DNA from: Amycolatopsis iheyensis
GTDB lineage: Bacteria; Actinomycetota; Actinomycetes; Mycobacteriales; Pseudonocardiaceae
Direction of reading: 5' to 3'
NCBI RefSeq assembly: GCF_024703995.1
Contig: NZ_JAMXQV010000022.1
Location: forward strand, 1-64,000
DNA: 64,000 bases
How positions within the stretch are numbered: the stretch's first letter is position 1; each line of letters opens with the position of its first letter. Below are positions 17,501 to 25,566 of this stretch, piece after piece. The position numbers and the translations under genes were made by a program. The notes beneath the pieces are model-generated. The model saw only the letters and a list, made by a program, of their open reading frames with translations. It ran no database searches and had not been told where the DNA came from.

Positions 17501-18697
17501 ATGACTGACCGAGGACACATCATCGTCGCCGGCGCGGGCCCGGTGGGCGCCGTCGCCGCGCTCGCCGCCGCCCAGCGCGGCTTCCGCGTGACGCTCGTCG
17601 AGCGCAACGCCGAGATCGACCACGCGCCGCGCGCGGCGACCTTCCACCCTTCGACGCTGGAGCTGATCGACGAGGTCGGCGTCATCGACGAGTTCATCTC
17701 CGTCGGCCTGGTCTGCCGGTACTTCGACTTCTGGGACAAGACCACCGAGACGCTGGTGGCCCGGATGGACCACGACAACCTGCGCGACGACACGCCGTTC
17801 CCGTACGTGGTGCAGACCGAACAGCACAAGCTGGTCCGGATCGTCCTGGACCGCCTCGAGAAGATGTCCGATGTGGACGTCCGGCTCGGCTGGAGCATCG
17901 ACACGATCACCCAGGACGCCGACACTGTCACGGTTTCCGTTTCCTCCGGCGACGAGACCGACGTCCTGACCGGCGACTGGCTGTTCGGCTGCGACGGCGG
18001 CCGCAGCACCGTCCGCAAGGCCCTCGGCATCGAGTTCGACGGCTACACCTGGCCGGAACGCTTCGCGGTGCTCACGACGTCGTACGACTTCGGCACCGAG
18101 ATGGGCTGCGCCACGCGCAGCTACTTCGCCGACCCGAACCAGTGGGTCAACCTCTTCAAAGTCGCCGGCGACGACCTGCGCGGCCGCTGGCGCGTCGTGT
18201 TCGCCGCGCGTCCGGACCAGACCGACGAAGAAGCGCTCGGCGACGAGCACGCGTCGCGGGTCATGACGGCGATCCACCCGGACGAGCGGCCGCGGGAACT
18301 GCTGCACCGCAACATCTACAACGTCCACCAGCGGGTGGCGGCATCGTTCCGGAGCGGCCGGACGTTCCTGGCCGGCGACGCGGCACACGTCAACAACCCG
18401 ATCGGCGGCCTCGGCCTGAACTGCGGCGTACACGACGCGCTGGAACTGGTGCGCACGCTGGACACCAGTCCGTCCCTTGTGGACCGCTACGAACGGCGGC
18501 GGCGCACGATCAACATCGAGTTCGTCCAGCAGCAGACCGTCGACAACAAGAAGCGGCTCGAGGAGAAGGACCCCGCGGTCCGGAAGGAACGCCTCGACCG
18601 GCTCACCGAGATCAGCGCGGACAAGCAGCTGCAGCGCGCGTTCCTGCGCCGGACGTCGCTGCTCGACTCCGTCGTCCGGTCCGCCGAAATCGACTGA
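17501..18697 (+). CDS. FAD-dependent aromatic monooxygenase
   Basis: A 398-residue flavoprotein of the PHBH/MhpA family. It shows the Rossmann GxGxxG (VAGAGPVGAVAAL, Gly11-Gly16), the DG motif CDGGRSTVRKALGI (Asp165-Gly166) and the GD motif FLAGDAAHVNNPIGGLGLNCG near residues 290-309. These are all the fingerprints of single-component aromatic hydroxylases that use NAD(P)H and oxygen. It is probably the ring-hydroxylating step of the pathway encoded by this operon; substrate not determined. The C-terminal 70 residues are rich in charged coiled-coil-like helices. Confidence 0.87.
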   Translation: MTDRGHIIVAGAGPVGAVAALAAAQRGFRVTLVERNAEIDHAPRAATFHPSTLELIDEVGVIDEFISVGLVCRYFDFWDKTTETLVARMDHDNLRDDTPFPYVVQTEQHKLVRIVLDRLEKMSDVDVRLGWSIDTITQDADTVTVSVSSGDETDVLTGDWLFGCDGGRSTVRKALGIEFDGYTWPERFAVLTTSYDFGTEMGCATRSYFADPNQWVNLFKVAGDDLRGRWRVVFAARPDQTDEEALGDEHASRVMTAIHPDERPRELLHRNIYNVHQRVAASFRSGRTFLAGDAAHVNNPIGGLGLNCGVHDALELVRTLDTSPSLVDRYERRRRTINIEFVQQQTVDNKKRLEEKDPAVRKERLDRLTEISADKQLQRAFLRRTSLLDSVVRSAEID

Positions 18698-18707
18698 AGG
18701 GGCATCC

Positions 18708-19613
18708 GTGCGACTCGCCGTACCCGATCTGGTTTCCCCGTCGTACTTCCCCGCTATCGCCGCGATCGACCTCGGCCTGGCGCGCGAGGAGGGCCTGGAC
18801 GTCGAACTGGAACTGCTGTACCCCGTCACGGACGCCGCCGAGGCACTGCGCACCGGGAAGATCGACTTCCTCGCCGGAGCCGCGCACGCGCCGATGCACG
18901 CGTTCCCCGGCTGGCGCGGCGCGAAGCTCGTGGCCGCGCTGTCGCAGAACATGTACTGGTTCCTGGTCGTCCGGCCGGGGCTCTCCCTCGAAACGCTGCC
19001 CGGCTCACGCATCGGCGCGGCCCCCGGCCCCGACCTCGGGCTGCGCCGGCTGCTGGCGACCGCGGGCATCGCCGGTGTCGACATCGGCCCGGTCCCGGCC
19101 ACGGAAGGCGCGGGCACCTCGTTCGGCCTCGCGGCGGCCCAGTCGCTGGCGGCGGGCCTGATCGACGGCTTCTGGGCGAACGGCATGGGCGCGGAGCTGG
19201 CGGTCCTGGACGGAACGGGCCACGTGGTCCTCGACGCCCGCCGCGGCGACGGCCCGCCGGGAACGGAGGCGTACACCTTCCCGGCCCTGGCGGTCACGGA
19301 CGAGACGATCGACCGGAACCCCGACGCGGTCGCGGCGATGACCCGCGCCATCGTCCGCGCCCAGGCGGTATTGACCGCCGAGCCCGACCGGGCCACCGAA
19401 GTGGGCAGGCGCCTGTTCCCGGCCCGGGAAGCGTCGTTGATCGCCTCGCTGGTCCGCCGGGACGTCCCGTTCTACGACCCCCGGATCACGCCAGAAGCCG
19501 CGGCGGCGCTGGTCGCGTTCGGCCAGGACGCCGGCCTGCTCGACGCGCCCGCCGGCTACGACTCCGTGGTGTCGCGGTCGTTCCGGGACCTCTGGACGGT
19601 ACCCCGGGCCTGA
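18708..19613 (+). CDS. Binding-protein homologue without signal peptide (NMT1/THI5-like)
   Basis: A 301-residue protein resembling the second half of the operon's theme: YFPAIAAIDLGLAREEGLDVELELLYP, LRTGKIDFLAGAAHAPMHAFPGWRGAKLVAAL and LIDGFWANGMG, as in NMT1/THI5-type substrate-binding proteins. No signal peptide or lipobox is present at the GTG start (18708), which follows the monooxygenase by ten bases with GAAGGGG upstream. It may act in the cytoplasm (THI5-like or as a binding/decarboxylase-type enzyme) or start may be misjudged, but no signal-like sequence exists upstream in frame. Last gene of the operon. Confidence 0.75.
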   Translation: MRLAVPDLVSPSYFPAIAAIDLGLAREEGLDVELELLYPVTDAAEALRTGKIDFLAGAAHAPMHAFPGWRGAKLVAALSQNMYWFLVVRPGLSLETLPGSRIGAAPGPDLGLRRLLATAGIAGVDIGPVPATEGAGTSFGLAAAQSLAAGLIDGFWANGMGAELAVLDGTGHVVLDARRGDGPPGTEAYTFPALAVTDETIDRNPDAVAAMTRAIVRAQAVLTAEPDRATEVGRRLFPAREASLIASLVRRDVPFYDPRITPEAAAALVAFGQDAGLLDAPAGYDSVVSRSFRDLWTVPRA

Positions 19614-19879
19614 GTCCGCTCGCCGGATTTCCCAGCCACTGGAGTCGGCGAGGATGGCACTCAGCCGGGCGCCGATCCGGCGCAGCAGCTCGCGGCCGCC
19701 GTTGGCGGGTCACGAGCTCCTGTCGTTCGAGGTCCTTGACGGTGCGTGAGGTCAGCGCCGGCACGATGTCGAGCTGCACGGCTGCCAACTTGTCGACGCC
19801 GGCTCCCAACCAAACCCGCCGACGCCGCTGGGTCCGACGGCTGCAACGACTCGCTCCGACCCCCGAACCGCACCCCACG

Positions 19880-20400
19880 TCGCCTGGATGTTCCGTCAGC
19901 GTCTCGCCGGGCACAGCGTCGCCCGGCACCTCAACGAGCGCAGTATCCCCTGTCCGTCGAGTGCGACCCGGACCGCAACCGGCACCGAACCCGCGGCGCC
20001 TGGACGCTGCGCATCGTCGCCGCCATCGTCGCGAACCCGCGCTATACCGGTCGGCAGATCTGGAATCGCCGGGCGAACGCGTCCGAAGGACCAGCCTCCG
20101 CGTCGGCGTCGTCACCGCGCAGCGGATCCGAGCGGCGCGACTAGCCAGCGACGGCAGGGCTCGCCGATTCGCTCTGGCGGGGCTGATCCGCTGCGGTGTC
20201 TGCGACCGGCGCCTGGATTCGCACTGGAACCACGGGCGTCCGACCTATCGCTGCCACCACGGCTACACCAGCCCCCAGTCCCCGGGCCGGCCGCGGCCGA
20301 AAACGCGGTACATCCGCGAGAACCACCTCGTCGACGAGATCAGCATCCGGCTCGGAGACGAAGGCAACGACGGCGACCGGAGCTTGATCGGCCACGTCTC
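19880..20400 (+). pseudogene. Serine recombinase remnant (frameshifted)
   Basis: Three frames together spell the C-terminal half of a large serine recombinase: VAWMFRQRLAGHSVARHLNE in one frame, then GAWTLRIVAAIVANPRYTGR in a second, and FALAGLIRCGVCDRRLDSHW plus GRPTYRCHHGY, a zinc-ribbon, in a third. The catalytic N-terminal resolvase domain is missing, and at least two frameshifts separate the parts, so the gene is dead. The 260 bp before it (19614-19879) hold no recognised gene. It lies directly beside the tRNA-Leu gene. Confidence 0.72.
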
Positions 20401-20545
20401 AGACGTGTGGCAGCAGCGTTGCACAACTCAGGAAAGATCATCGTCTACGACGGCGCCGGATGGCGCCTGCAGAACATCGATTCGAGCTGAACTACGATCG
20501 CCCCAGCCTCAAGATCGCGTTTCGCGATCCGTGGGGTAATACTGT

Positions 20546-20628
20546 GTCCGAGGGGGGACTTGAACCCCCACGCCCGTTAAGGGCACTAGCACCTCAAGCT
20601 AGCGCGTCTGCCATTCCGCCACTCGGAC
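20546..20628 (-). tRNA. tRNA-Leu (anticodon GAG)
   Basis: An 83-nt class II tRNA. The acceptor stem GTCCGAG pairs with CTCGGAC, the anticodon stem CTAGC/GCTAG encloses loop TTGAGGT giving anticodon GAG (reads CUC/CUU), there is a long variable arm (TGCCCTTAACGGGCG) and a T-arm GGGGGTTCAAGTCCCCC. The 3' CCA is not encoded. Confidence 0.97.
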
Positions 20629-20718
20629 CTGCTGAAGAAAGAGTATACGGCGCTCCCCCACCCTCGTTCAGGGGGGTCAGAATCCTGCCGCCGCAGCAGT
20701 CTGAGATGATCAGCCGTT

Positions 20719-22359
20719 TCACGCTGTCTGCATCGATTCAGCCGCTCGGGCCTGGGCGAACAAGCGCAAAGGCTCCTCGTAGCGATAGCCCTCCTGGCCC
20801 GCCGGCTCCAGTAGGTGGGCGTCTACCAGGGATTCCAACAACACCGTCGTGTCTCGGGTGGCCAGGTCCAAAGCCTCCGAGGCTGTCTCCACTGTGATGG
20901 TTGACATCAGAGACAGCGATACGAACGCCCGGGCCTGCGCCGGGGTCAGGTCGGCCAGGGCTGACTCGTACGGCCTCTCTATCGCTCCGCACTCCGGGGG
21001 TGTCACCGGGGCTCCCGGGGCCGGCCGGCCCAAGCGGGTCAACGCCGAGGCCATGCTCCAGTTCGGGCGGGACGCCAGCCTCGCCGCTATTGCCTGGATG
21101 ACCTGGGGGAACCCCGCCGTGCGGGTGGCCAGCTCCCAGGATTCAGCTGGCTCGGCGTGGACTCGGGCAGCACCCAACAAGCGCTCGAGCAACGTCATCG
21201 ACTCCGACACGCTCAAGCCGCCCAGTCTGGTCCACACCGCGGGTGACAGGCCGTACAGGCGCTGGCGGGCCGTGATCACCACCGCCGAACCCGTGCCGGG
21301 GAGCAACGGGCGGACCTCCTCCGCGTCTCGGGCGTTGTCCAGGATCACCAGCAGGCGCCGGCCCGTTGTGTGCGTTCGCCACAGCGCCGCCCGCTCGCTT
21401 GGCGACGTCGGTGGGGCCGTGACGCCGATGCCGCGTAGCAGCTCCGACAACGGGTCCGTTGACGCCGAGAGGTCCACGAACAGCTGGCCATCGGGGAAGG
21501 TCAGGGTGTGGGCCAGGTGGACCGCCAACGTCGTCTTGCCGATCGCCGCCAAGCCCTCGATGCCGATCACCGGGGTCCGTTTCAGGGCTGCGGACAACGC
21601 ACCCATTTCCGCGGTGCGGCCGACGAACTCCGGGAGTGGTGGGGGTAGCTGCGATGGACGGGGCGCCGGCAGCAGAGTCGGGTCGCTGGTGAGGATCCGG
21701 CGTTGCATCTCCCGCAGCTCGGGGCCTGGGTAGAGGCCTCTTTCGGACTCCAGCAGGCGCTGGATCGACGTGAACACGTCCAGGGCCTCCGCCTGGCGGC
21801 CGGATCGGTAGAGCGCCAGCATTCGCAGCTCTCGTGGACGCTCCCGCAGCGGTTGCTCGGTGATCAGGTCCGCCAGCTCGGCCGCCGCCAGGACGTGGCT
21901 GCCGGCCTCGATGTCCGCCGCCGCCAGGGTTTCGCGGGCCCTCAAACGCAGCTGCTCCAGGCGGGCGCGCTCCGGCTCGAAGCCGTTGATGCCCGACAGC
22001 GGGGTTCCGTGCCAGCGGCGGAGGGCGGCGCGCAGGCCGGAGCCTGAGGCGAGTGCGCGCTCGAAGTCCGTGAGGTCCAGGGACGCCGAATTCAGGGCGT
22101 AACCACCGCCGATGGACTCGATCGGGACTCCCGCGTGCCGCAGGCGGGACACGTACGAGCGCACCATGCCGACCGCCGCCCGGGGCTCGGCTCCGCCCCA
22201 CAACGCTTTGACCAGCTGGGATGGCGACAGTGGCGTGCCGCCCTGGAGGAGCAGGGCCGCCAGGGCCGCTCGCTGCTGAGGTGGGCCCAGCTCGATCTCG
22301 ACGTCGCCGCGCCACGCGCGGACCGGGCCCAGCACTTCGTAGCGCGTCGCATCGGTCAC
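20719..22359 (-). CDS. SARP-type transcriptional regulator with NB-ARC ATPase domain
   Basis: A 546-residue AfsR-like regulator. Residues 1-95 are an OmpR-type winged helix (LGPPQQRAALAALLLQGGTPLSPSQLVKALWG, SYVSRLRHAG). Residues about 97-235 are the bacterial activator domain (BTAD). Residues about 250-450 form an NTPase with Walker A GLAAIGKTTLA and Walker B RLLVILDN. A short helical tail follows; the long TPR region of full AfsR is absent. Such proteins activate secondary-metabolite genes. Possible targets nearby are the NmrA gene or the P450/peptide locus 3 kb away, but nothing in sequence proves this. Confidence 0.88.
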   Translation of the reverse strand: MTDATRYEVLGPVRAWRGDVEIELGPPQQRAALAALLLQGGTPLSPSQLVKALWGGAEPRAAVGMVRSYVSRLRHAGVPIESIGGGYALNSASLDLTDFERALASGSGLRAALRRWHGTPLSGINGFEPERARLEQLRLRARETLAAADIEAGSHVLAAAELADLITEQPLRERPRELRMLALYRSGRQAEALDVFTSIQRLLESERGLYPGPELREMQRRILTSDPTLLPAPRPSQLPPPLPEFVGRTAEMGALSAALKRTPVIGIEGLAAIGKTTLAVHLAHTLTFPDGQLFVDLSASTDPLSELLRGIGVTAPPTSPSERAALWRTHTTGRRLLVILDNARDAEEVRPLLPGTGSAVVITARQRLYGLSPAVWTRLGGLSVSESMTLLERLLGAARVHAEPAESWELATRTAGFPQVIQAIAARLASRPNWSMASALTRLGRPAPGAPVTPPECGAIERPYESALADLTPAQARAFVSLSLMSTITVETASEALDLATRDTTVLLESLVDAHLLEPAGQEGYRYEEPLRLFAQARAAESMQTA

Positions 22360-22395
22360 GCAGAGCGCAACCGGCCGCTGTGGGGCGGTATTCCG

Positions 22396-23337
22396 TCAGA
22401 GCCCCTCGAACGCTTCCCGGTGCGCGGCCAGCCAGGTCGCGAAGTCCTGCAGGCGCGGGTTCAGCCGCCGCACCGCCTCCGGGTCGCGTGCGCCGGCGAA
22501 CGCCTCTTCGTGCTCCGCGTAGTAGAAGAACATGTTCGAGAGGTCGTCGGCGCCCGGGAAGCCCGATGAACGCAGGGCTTCGACGGTCATCGGCCGGTAG
22601 ACCACGTCCGTGCCCAGCTCCTTCGTGAACGCCGCCGCGTACTGCTCGCCGGTCAGGTTTTCGCCCGAGATGCTGATCGTCTCGCCGACCAGCGACGGCC
22701 CCTGCGCGAACACGCCGAACGCCGTCCGGCCGATGTCCTCCGCCGCGATGCCCGGCAGGCGCGCGTCGCCCATCGGCAGGTGCAGCGCCAGGACGCCGTC
22801 CTCGTCGCGGGCCGGGCGGAAGAAGTCCACGAACGCCTCGAAGTAGAACGTCGTCGAGAGGAACGTCGCCGGCACCCCCGCCTCGACGAAGAACGCCTCC
22901 GCCTCGGCCTTGCTGTCGAAGTGCGGGACCTTGTACCGCTCGTGCAGCGTCGGGACGCTCTCGTCGCGCAGGTGCAGCCGGGTGTCCGGCAGGGTCGACC
23001 AGATCACGTGCCGCAGCCCGGCGGCCTTCGCGGCCGCGGCCATCGCGCGGGCCTGCTGCTGCTCGCGCGCGACCGAGTTGTACTCCCAGAACGCCGTGAC
23101 CAGGTACGCGCCGTACGCGCCTTCGAGCGCCGTCGTCAGGCTCGCTTCGTCGTCGAGGTCCGCGGTGACGACTTCGGCGCCGCGCGCGGCCAGCGCCTGG
23201 GCGGCCGCGGAGTCACGGTTGCGGGTCAGCGCGCGCAGGGCGAAGCGCTGCTCCGGGTCGTCGAGGATCGCGCGGGCCAGGCCGCCGCCCTGCTGACCGG
23301 TGGCGCCGACGACGGCGATGATCTTCTTGTCGGACAT
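22396..23337 (-). CDS. NmrA-like NAD(P)-binding protein
   Basis: A 313-residue atypical short-chain dehydrogenase of the NmrA/HSCARG type. The N-terminal nucleotide-binding motif is VVGATGQQGGGLARAIL, and the active-site region has HVIWSTLPDTR rather than the YxxxK of true dehydrogenases, as in redox-sensing NmrA proteins. AGGAGG precedes the ATG at 23337 by six bases. It follows the SARP gene on the same strand (36-bp gap from SARP start to this stop), so it is upstream in the transcript and could be cotranscribed with it. Confidence 0.85.
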   Translation of the reverse strand: MSDKKIIAVVGATGQQGGGLARAILDDPEQRFALRALTRNRDSAAAQALAARGAEVVTADLDDEASLTTALEGAYGAYLVTAFWEYNSVAREQQQARAMAAAAKAAGLRHVIWSTLPDTRLHLRDESVPTLHERYKVPHFDSKAEAEAFFVEAGVPATFLSTTFYFEAFVDFFRPARDEDGVLALHLPMGDARLPGIAAEDIGRTAFGVFAQGPSLVGETISISGENLTGEQYAAAFTKELGTDVVYRPMTVEALRSSGFPGADDLSNMFFYYAEHEEAFAGARDPEAVRRLNPRLQDFATWLAAHREAFEGL

Positions 23338-23503
23338 CGAAAACCTCCTGGAGCGGGCCGGGGTGGTCCGGCCACCAGCCCAGGCAACCCCGGCGACATC
23401 AGCGTCTCGTGCACGCCCGGTGCACGCCGCGTGCACACGGTTTACAAGGTCGCCGCGGCTTCCTAGGATTCGCCGGTCGGGCCGCAGAAACGGAGGTTCG
23501 CCG

Positions 23504-24271
23504 ATGGCGCGGCGGGACGACGACGAGCTCACCGTCGCCGAGCTGCTCCGGGAGACCGGGGCGACGCCGCGAGCGCTCGGTCGCGCCCCCGAGGCCGCGC
23601 CGGCCCGCGCGGAAGACACCGGTGACGGCTACCGGGAGCGTCTCGAGCAGCGGGCCCGCGAAGCCGCGTCCCACCAGCAGCGGGCCGGCCGCCGAATCCG
23701 CTGGGTCTCCGCGATCTGCGGTGCCGTCGTGGTGCTCGGCAGCCTCGTGCTCATCGCCGTGACGTCGGAGAGCTCGCCGGGGCGCCAGGTGGCCACCCCG
23801 CCGGGCCCGCTCGCGCCGGCGACGACGCCGGCGACGACCACGCCGCGCTCGACGACCGCGCCCGCGCCGCCGAAGCCGAGTCCGACGCCGATCCCGACCG
23901 TGCTGCGGCAAACCTCGACGGCGCCGAAGCCGCCGCCACCGGTGCCCGCCTCGACGTGCGTGGTGCGGTTCAGCGTGCGCGACCAGTGGAACGACGGCTT
24001 CACCGCGGACGTCGCGATCACCAACAAGGGCAGCGAAACGCTCGATCCCTGGACGCTGACCTGGACGTTCACCGCGGGCCAGCGCGTCACGCACGGCTGG
24101 GACGGCCGGTACAGCCAGAGCGGCAGCCGCGTCACGGTGGACGCCGAGTCCTACAACGCGACGCTCGCGCCGGGCGCGACCGTCAGCACCGGCTTGAACG
24201 GCGCCTTCGATGGCGGAAATCCCGCGCCGGGCGGGTTCACGCTCAACGGCGCTCCCTGCGACGCCGGCTGA
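23504..24271 (+). CDS. Membrane-anchored CBM2 (cellulose-binding-like) protein
   Basis: A 255-residue protein with a charged cytoplasmic N-terminus (1-64), one transmembrane helix (about 67-87), a Thr/Pro-rich extracellular linker (95-150) and a C-terminal carbohydrate-binding module of family 2 (about 155-254). The CBM shows CVVRFSVRDQWNDGFTADV, the conserved Trp residues in LDPWTLTWTF and HGWDGRYSQSG, and terminal Cys pairing. No catalytic domain is attached. CBM2 modules bind cellulose, xylan or chitin; a membrane-anchored version may bind cell-wall or environmental glycan. Its end overlaps the convergent P450 gene by 29 bp. Confidence 0.82.
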   Translation: MARRDDDELTVAELLRETGATPRALGRAPEAAPARAEDTGDGYRERLEQRAREAASHQQRAGRRIRWVSAICGAVVVLGSLVLIAVTSESSPGRQVATPPGPLAPATTPATTTPRSTTAPAPPKPSPTPIPTVLRQTSTAPKPPPPVPASTCVVRFSVRDQWNDGFTADVAITNKGSETLDPWTLTWTFTAGQRVTHGWDGRYSQSGSRVTVDAESYNATLAPGATVSTGLNGAFDGGNPAPGGFTLNGAPCDAG

Positions 24272-25304
24272 CCATCCGCACGTCGGCCAGCTCCAGCAGG
24301 CCGTCCAGCTCGACGCGCGCGCGAGTGCGCCGCGGGTCGGGCACCAGCCCCTCGGCCCGGACGACGTCGAGCAGCCGGCTCGCCAGCGGCAGCACCAGGT
24401 GCCGGCCCCAGCAGCGCTCGCTGACATGCCCGAACGGCAGGTAGCCGGGGTGCCGGTCGGCGTCGAGCTCCGCCCAGCGCCGCGGCCGGAACTCGGCCGG
24501 CGCCTCCCACAGCCGGGGTGAGCGGTGGCTCAGCAGCGGGAGCAGCAGGACGTCGTCGCCGGGGGTGATGCGGGCGTCCACCTCGGCGAACTCCGGCGAG
24601 CGGACGCGCAGGATGTTCCAGGACGGCGGCAGCAGCCGCAGCGCCTCGTTGATCACCCACTCGTTCGGGACGTCGTCGTCGAACGGCGCGCCCAGCCACA
24701 CCGCGTTGGTCACCAGCGCGGCGACGGTGAAGCAGATCGGCGCGGCGACGCGGCGGTAGAGGTACATGCGGAAGCGCCGCTCGGCCAGGGTTTCGGCGGC
24801 GAGGACCTGCCGGGCGAGCGTGGACAGCTCCGCGTCCGGCGCCGGCGGGCGGGCCAACGCGGCGCCGGCGGCGACCGCCGACCAGGTCAGCTTCGGGGTC
24901 AGCTCCAGGCGGCGGTCGACGAGCACGCGGAACCGGCGCGTCTCGGGCCCGAAGACGAATCGGCGCAGGTGGTCGTGGGGCACGGCGGGCCACGCGCCGG
25001 TGAGGTCGGGGTGTTCGACCGGCCGCTTGAGCGCGGCTCGGACGTCCGCGCCCAGCGCCTGCATCAGGCTCGCGGACTCGGCGCGGGTGACCCGGCGGCC
25101 GAGCACCGGCTTGAACGTCGGGCGCTCCTCGGCGTTGGCCGGGCGGGCGCGCAGCACGGCGTCCATCAGCTCGGGATCGGCGATCCCGACGGTGTCCGGC
25201 TCGAGGCGGAACAGCCCGTCGTCGCGGTGCTCGCGCAGCAGCTTCTCGAGACGGGGCGCGAAGTCGACCGCGCGGTGGGCGGGAGCGATGACCACGTTCG
25301 GCAC
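24243..25304 (-). CDS. Compact cytochrome P450, likely RiPP-modifying
   Basis: A 353-residue P450. The K-helix ExxR motif is EALR (Glu220-Arg223), the PERF-like region is APAEFRPRRW, and the haem loop is PFGHVSERCWGRHL with axial Cys298. The loop deviates from FxxGxRxCxG: Val replaces the usual Gly and Glu the usual Arg/His, and the I-helix lacks the common A/G-G-x-D/E-T. It is about 50 residues shorter than ordinary bacterial P450s. It lies 50 bp downstream of a 25-residue peptide gene ending YAWYGWI, separated by a hairpin, exactly the layout of P450-modified peptides in which the P450 forms C-C or C-N bonds between aromatic side chains. The role in peptide crosslinking is inference from this context. 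No redox partner gene is adjacent. Confidence 0.85.
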   Translation of the reverse strand: MPNVVIAPAHRAVDFAPRLEKLLREHRDDGLFRLEPDTVGIADPELMDAVLRARPANAEERPTFKPVLGRRVTRAESASLMQALGADVRAALKRPVEHPDLTGAWPAVPHDHLRRFVFGPETRRFRVLVDRRLELTPKLTWSAVAAGAALARPPAPDAELSTLARQVLAAETLAERRFRMYLYRRVAAPICFTVAALVTNAVWLGAPFDDDVPNEWVINEALRLLPPSWNILRVRSPEFAEVDARITPGDDVLLLPLLSHRSPRLWEAPAEFRPRRWAELDADRHPGYLPFGHVSERCWGRHLVLPLASRLLDVVRAEGLVPDPRRTRARVELDGLLELADVRMVSRRRRERR

Positions 25305-25321
25305 TCCTCGAAGGGAACGGG

Positions 25322-25348
25322 GGCCGGTCCCGGTGACCGGGACCGGCC
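25322..25348 (-). terminator. Perfect hairpin between peptide gene and P450 (attenuator)
   Basis: Arms GGCCGGTCCCGGT and ACCGGGACCGGCC are perfectly complementary around a single central base; with a realistic loop this is an 11- to 12-bp GC stem. It lies in the 50-bp gap between the peptide stop (25355) and the P450 start (25304) and has no U-tract. Such hairpins between a precursor-peptide gene and its modifying enzyme commonly reduce readthrough or protect the upstream mRNA, giving an excess of peptide. Confidence 0.75.
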
Positions 25349-25354
25349 GCGCGA

Positions 25355-25432
25355 TCAGATCCAGCCGTACCAGGCGTAGGCCTTCAGGCTCTTCTTGGGA
25401 AGCGCTTTCTTGACCAGGCGGACAAGCTTCAC
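25355..25432 (-). CDS. RiPP precursor peptide, atropopeptide (tryptorubin)-like, 25 residues
   Basis: A 25-codon gene: GTG start at 25432, GGGAG seven bases upstream, TGA at 25355-25357. The peptide has a strongly basic leader (VRLVKKALPKKSLK) and an aromatic C-terminus YAWYGWI. The known crosslinked hexapeptide tryptorubin A derives, as I recall, from AWYIWY, so AWYGWI is a close match in length and aromatic spacing. Directly downstream are a perfect hairpin and a P450, the minimal gene set of atropopeptides. Too small to be recognised by routine gene calling. No protease or transporter gene is adjacent, as also reported for that class. High confidence as a gene because of ribosome site, composition and context; the final product is inference. 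Confidence 0.85.
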   Translation of the reverse strand: MKLVRLVKKALPKKSLKAYAWYGWI

Positions 25433-25566
25433 CGGATTTCTCCCTAGTTCGGTTGTCAGGACCGTGATCGACACTAGGCAGGGCGGGATCGGTTCAGCAC
25501 CAAGCACTACACGTTCGGCCCAGATCTTTCGGCGGGAAATGGGCACGATGAAAAATGCGTGTTAAA

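Noticed and set aside
20719..22359. SARP as the confirmed regulator of the peptide/P450 locus
   Set aside because: Three kilobases and two unrelated genes apart, and no SARP heptamer repeats were recognised upstream of the peptide gene.
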